From NCBI GenBank assembly GCA_021806125.1, contig JAJZYC010000074.1, positions 1 to 7,295 on the forward strand: a DNA stretch of 7,295 nt. The letters run 5' to 3'. A model generated the notes under the pieces. That model was not told where the DNA came from, did no database searches, and saw only the letters and a program-made list of their open reading frames with translations. Made by a program: the position numbers and the translations under genes. Within the stretch, counting starts at the first letter, position 1. The number at the start of each line of letters is the position of its first letter. Below are positions 5,536 to 7,295 of this stretch, in pieces. The stretch comes from a bacterium. Lineage in GTDB: Bacteria > SZUA-79 > Acidulodesulfobacterales > Acidulodesulfobacteraceae.

Positions 5536-6284
5536 GCTGTAAGCTGTCGAAAAGCCTCAGCTTTTCTCAGGATGAAGAACTTTATATAGCGACGAGCGAC
5601 ACTAAAATTAAAATGGAAGAAGACTACGCGCCGTTTGTGGATAAAATTCTGAACGATATTTCTTATATCCCTAAAAATATTTTAGATCTCGGTTGCGGTC
5701 CCGGCTACATTGCAAGGAGATTAAGCGAGGTTTTGCCTAATTCCTATGTTTTTGGCGTCGATAAATCCGTTACGATGATAAACCATGCAAATAAGGTTTT
5801 TAATAAAAAATTAAAAAATAATTATGTTTTTCATTCCGAATTTGAGGCCGATGGCGGGTCGCTAAGAATTTTTAGAAATGAGCCCGATTATTTGAGCTAT
5901 TATGAGCCGAGGCTTAAATATATGATTGCGGACAGCGCAAATCTTCCATTCGGTAATTTAAAGTTTGATTTAATTTTACTGAAAGGAACATATAAATGCT
6001 TAGAAAATAAGTTTGATTCCCTGAAAGAGATGTACAGGGTTTTAAGCCACGGCGGGGAAATTTTTATATACGAGTTTAGAAAAAATATTCCGGAAGACGA
6101 ATTTATCGAGCTAACTAAGCATATGAAACCCCAAAAGGTAAAATCGCTGAGGCGGAAATTAAACTGCTCTTTAGATATGGAAGAATATAAAAAGTATTTA
6201 CTGGAAGCTGGATTGACCAGGTTTTCTAATATAGAACCGGACGGGCTCGATTTAAAAATAAGAATAAAACGTGGACAGATTTGA
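5508..6284 (+). CDS. Class I SAM-dependent methyltransferase, nif-operon associated
   Basis: 258 aa with a Rossmann-fold methyltransferase core. Motif I is ILDLGCGPG (58-66), the acidic end of strand 2 is GVD (83-85), a MIADSANLPF segment (139-148) forms the next SAM contact, FDLILLKG (153-160) is motif IV, and MYRVLSHGGEIFIYEF (175-190) is typical of the UbiE/methyltransf_11 type. About 35 residues (100-138) between strands 2 and 3 are longer than usual and could shape a substrate pocket. The substrate is unknown. The gene overlaps nifB by 28 bases with a strong ribosome site, so the two products are probably made together. The last four codons and the stop lie in the palindrome at 6271-6295. 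It is not a known core nif gene. A role in cofactor assembly, or in modifying a metabolite or protein, is open. Confidence 0.85.
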   Translation: MRMQEDAVLGCKLSKSLSFSQDEELYIATSDTKIKMEEDYAPFVDKILNDISYIPKNILDLGCGPGYIARRLSEVLPNSYVFGVDKSVTMINHANKVFNKKLKNNYVFHSEFEADGGSLRIFRNEPDYLSYYEPRLKYMIADSANLPFGNLKFDLILLKGTYKCLENKFDSLKEMYRVLSHGGEIFIYEFRKNIPEDEFIELTKHMKPQKVKSLRRKLNCSLDMEEYKKYLLEAGLTRFSNIEPDGLDLKIRIKRGQI

Positions 6285-6295
6285 AATCTGTCCAC
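6271..6295. repeat. Perfect 25-bp palindrome (REP-like)
   Basis: GTGGACAGATTT (6271-6282) and AAATCTGTCCAC (6284-6295) are perfect 12-bp arms around one base. The element overlaps the end of the methyltransferase gene and supplies its TGA stop (6282-6284). The 3' side is AATGAATAAGG with no T-tract, so it is not an intrinsic terminator. In the mRNA it would make a stable hairpin 8 bases before the ferredoxin ribosome site and could protect or separate upstream and downstream message segments. The GGACAGATT core recurs at 3378-3386. Confidence 0.75.
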
Positions 6296-6318
6296 AATGA
6301 ATAAGGAGGAAGATAGCA

Positions 6319-6618
6319 ATGAGTATTATGGACGGTTTTTTCGGCGAAATAGATAATTACGTAAATGCACCTCGTCGTTCCGGGGTAAAATGGGTTCCTC
6401 ATTTTCTGATAGAATTCGACCATGCAAACTGCATATCCTGCGGCAGGTGTATTAAAGTCTGTCCAGGCGGAGTTTACGTATTCGAAGACGACGGAGATAA
6501 GATGCTCGTCAAAATAGAAAACTTGGATAACTGTATAGGCGATACCTGCTGTGAGAAGGTATGCCCAAAAAACAAGACGATGCATCTTCATAAGTTTTCA
6601 CCGCTTGCTAAAAATTAA
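6319..6618 (+). CDS. Nif-associated 2[4Fe-4S]-type ferredoxin
   Basis: 99 aa, cytoplasmic electron carrier likely to serve NifH, NifB or cofactor assembly. The first cluster motif is regular: Cys38-x2-Cys41-x2-Cys44-x3-Cys48-Pro. The second reads Cys72-Ile-Gly-Asp-Thr-Cys-Cys-Glu-Lys-Val-Cys82-Pro. Measured from Cys72, Cys78 and Cys82, the expected second cysteine (residue 75) is Asp, and an extra Cys77 is present. An N-terminal extension of about 35 residues precedes the clusters, and a His-containing tail (MHLHKF) follows. This resembles the nif-specific ferredoxin III (FdxB) group more than short clostridial ferredoxins, but I am not sure enough to give a symbol. A strong ribosome site AAGGAGGA (6303-6310) is eight bases before the ATG. 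Confidence 0.88.
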   Translation: MSIMDGFFGEIDNYVNAPRRSGVKWVPHFLIEFDHANCISCGRCIKVCPGGVYVFEDDGDKMLVKIENLDNCIGDTCCEKVCPKNKTMHLHKFSPLAKN

Positions 6619-6662
6619 TATTAAAGAATAACGGATATATCCAATAAATAAAGGAGTCTAAA

Positions 6663-7295
6663 ATGGCAGTCAACTTTAAAGAACAAGAAGGGATAGTCGA
6701 AGACATTATAAGCGTCTATTCCGAAAAGGCCAAAAAAAACAGAAAAGAACATATCGGCATTAACGATAAAGAAACATGCGGGACCTGCGTTGCAAAATCA
6801 AACGTAAAATCCCTTCCCGGCGTTATGACGCCGAGGGGCTGCGCATATGCAGGTTCAAAGGGAGTTGTCTGGGGACCGGTTAAAGACGTTATTAATATAA
6901 GTCACGGTCCGATAGGATGCGGCCATTACAGCTGGGGAACGAGAAGAAATCTTGCTAACGGCGAGCCCGGAGTCGAAAATTTTATGCCTTTTCAATTTAC
7001 TACCGATTTTAAGGAGAGAGATATCGTTTTCGGCGGAGATAAAAAATTGGAGCAGGCAATAAAAGAATTACACGAACTATTTCCGACCGCAAAAGGCATA
7101 ATTATAGATTCGGAATGCCCGATAGGCTTGATAGGCGACGATATAGAGGCTGTGGCGAAAAAAATGACCGATGAAATAAAGATTCCGGTTATTCCGGTAA
7201 GATGCGAAGGTTTCAGAGGTGTGAGCCAGTCTCTGGGGCATCATATAGCAAACGATACTATAAGGGATTTTGTCGTAGGAACTGGAGAAATAGAC
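6663..7295 (+). CDS. nifD: Nitrogenase MoFe protein alpha chain NifD, 5' part
   Basis: Open to the window end: 211 codons of an expected 480 or so, starting MAVNFKEQEGIVEDII. NifD binds FeMo-co and shares the P-cluster with NifK. The three alpha-chain P-cluster cysteines are present (Cys60 in RGCAYAG, Cys86 in GPIGCGHYS, Cys152 in SECPIG). Residues around the FeMo-co site match the Azotobacter vinelandii protein: Val68 (alpha-70), Arg94 (alpha-96), Gln189 (alpha-191) and His193 (alpha-195), the last two in RCEGFRGVSQSLGHH (180-194). No alteration is seen that would make it a NifE-type scaffold. The variant GHYSWGTRRN (87-96) replaces the GQYSRAGRRN of Azotobacter. The ribosome site is AAGGAG (6651-6656). 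It follows the ferredoxin by 44 bases with no terminator or promoter visible. nifK is expected beyond the edge. Confidence 0.97.
   Translation, partial: MAVNFKEQEGIVEDIISVYSEKAKKNRKEHIGINDKETCGTCVAKSNVKSLPGVMTPRGCAYAGSKGVVWGPVKDVINISHGPIGCGHYSWGTRRNLANGEPGVENFMPFQFTTDFKERDIVFGGDKKLEQAIKELHELFPTAKGIIIDSECPIGLIGDDIEAVAKKMTDEIKIPVIPVRCEGFRGVSQSLGHHIANDTIRDFVVGTGEID

Noticed and set aside
6271..6295. Palindrome as an intrinsic terminator within the nif operon.
   Set aside because: No T-tract follows on either strand, and the next gene starts 24 bases later with its own ribosome site.

Overview
The window is the start of a molybdenum nitrogenase (nif) operon with its control region, next to a metal-homeostasis pair. 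All genes look bacterial. The base composition is AT-leaning, and promoters, Shine-Dalgarno sites and a Fur box are easy to read. The sequences fit an anaerobic or microaerophilic diazotroph using sigma-54. A deltaproteobacterium-like lineage is my best guess, possibly one of the iron-rich or acid-habitat groups. That placement is a weak inference, because no phylogenetic marker is present.

Layout, left to right: (1) 1-194, a sigma-70-type promoter with a near-consensus Fur box; (2) 195-1544 (+), an NRAMP-family metal transporter with unusual substrate-site motifs; (3) 1625-2080 (-), a Fur-family regulator, and 2126-3301 (-), homocitrate synthase NifV, 45 bases apart and probably one transcript; (4) 3302-3751, a dense regulatory region between divergent nifV and nifH; (5) 3752-7295 (+), nifH, nifB, a SAM methyltransferase, an 8Fe-type ferredoxin and the first 211 codons of nifD, which runs off the edge.

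The most notable part is the nifH control region. A good -24/-12 sigma-54 promoter (3547-3562) is overlapped by a perfect 10-bp inverted repeat (3559-3586). It is preceded by helically phased ATCAAAT repeats (3427-3463) that could bind an activator. The predicted leader, about 180 nt, holds two tandem hairpins with six-base loops. The second has the A1/G4 loop pattern of ANTAR-protein RNA targets, and its 3' arm is also the 5' arm of a very strong intrinsic terminator (3643-3715). nifH starts only 37 nt past the T-tract with no room for another promoter, so transcription must read through. This is the layout of ANTAR antitermination, resembling what is known for nif control by GnfR in Geobacter sulfurreducens, here combined with a sigma-54 promoter.

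How the genes fit together: NifV makes homocitrate for FeMo-co. NifB makes the carbide-containing Fe-S core (NifB-co). NifH is the reductase and is also needed for cofactor maturation. NifD carries the active site. The ferredoxin probably donates electrons to NifH or NifB. The Fur-type regulator and the Fur-box-controlled NRAMP transporter would match iron or manganese supply to this iron-hungry system. The methyltransferase, translationally coupled to nifB, has no assigned role in nitrogenase biology that I know of.
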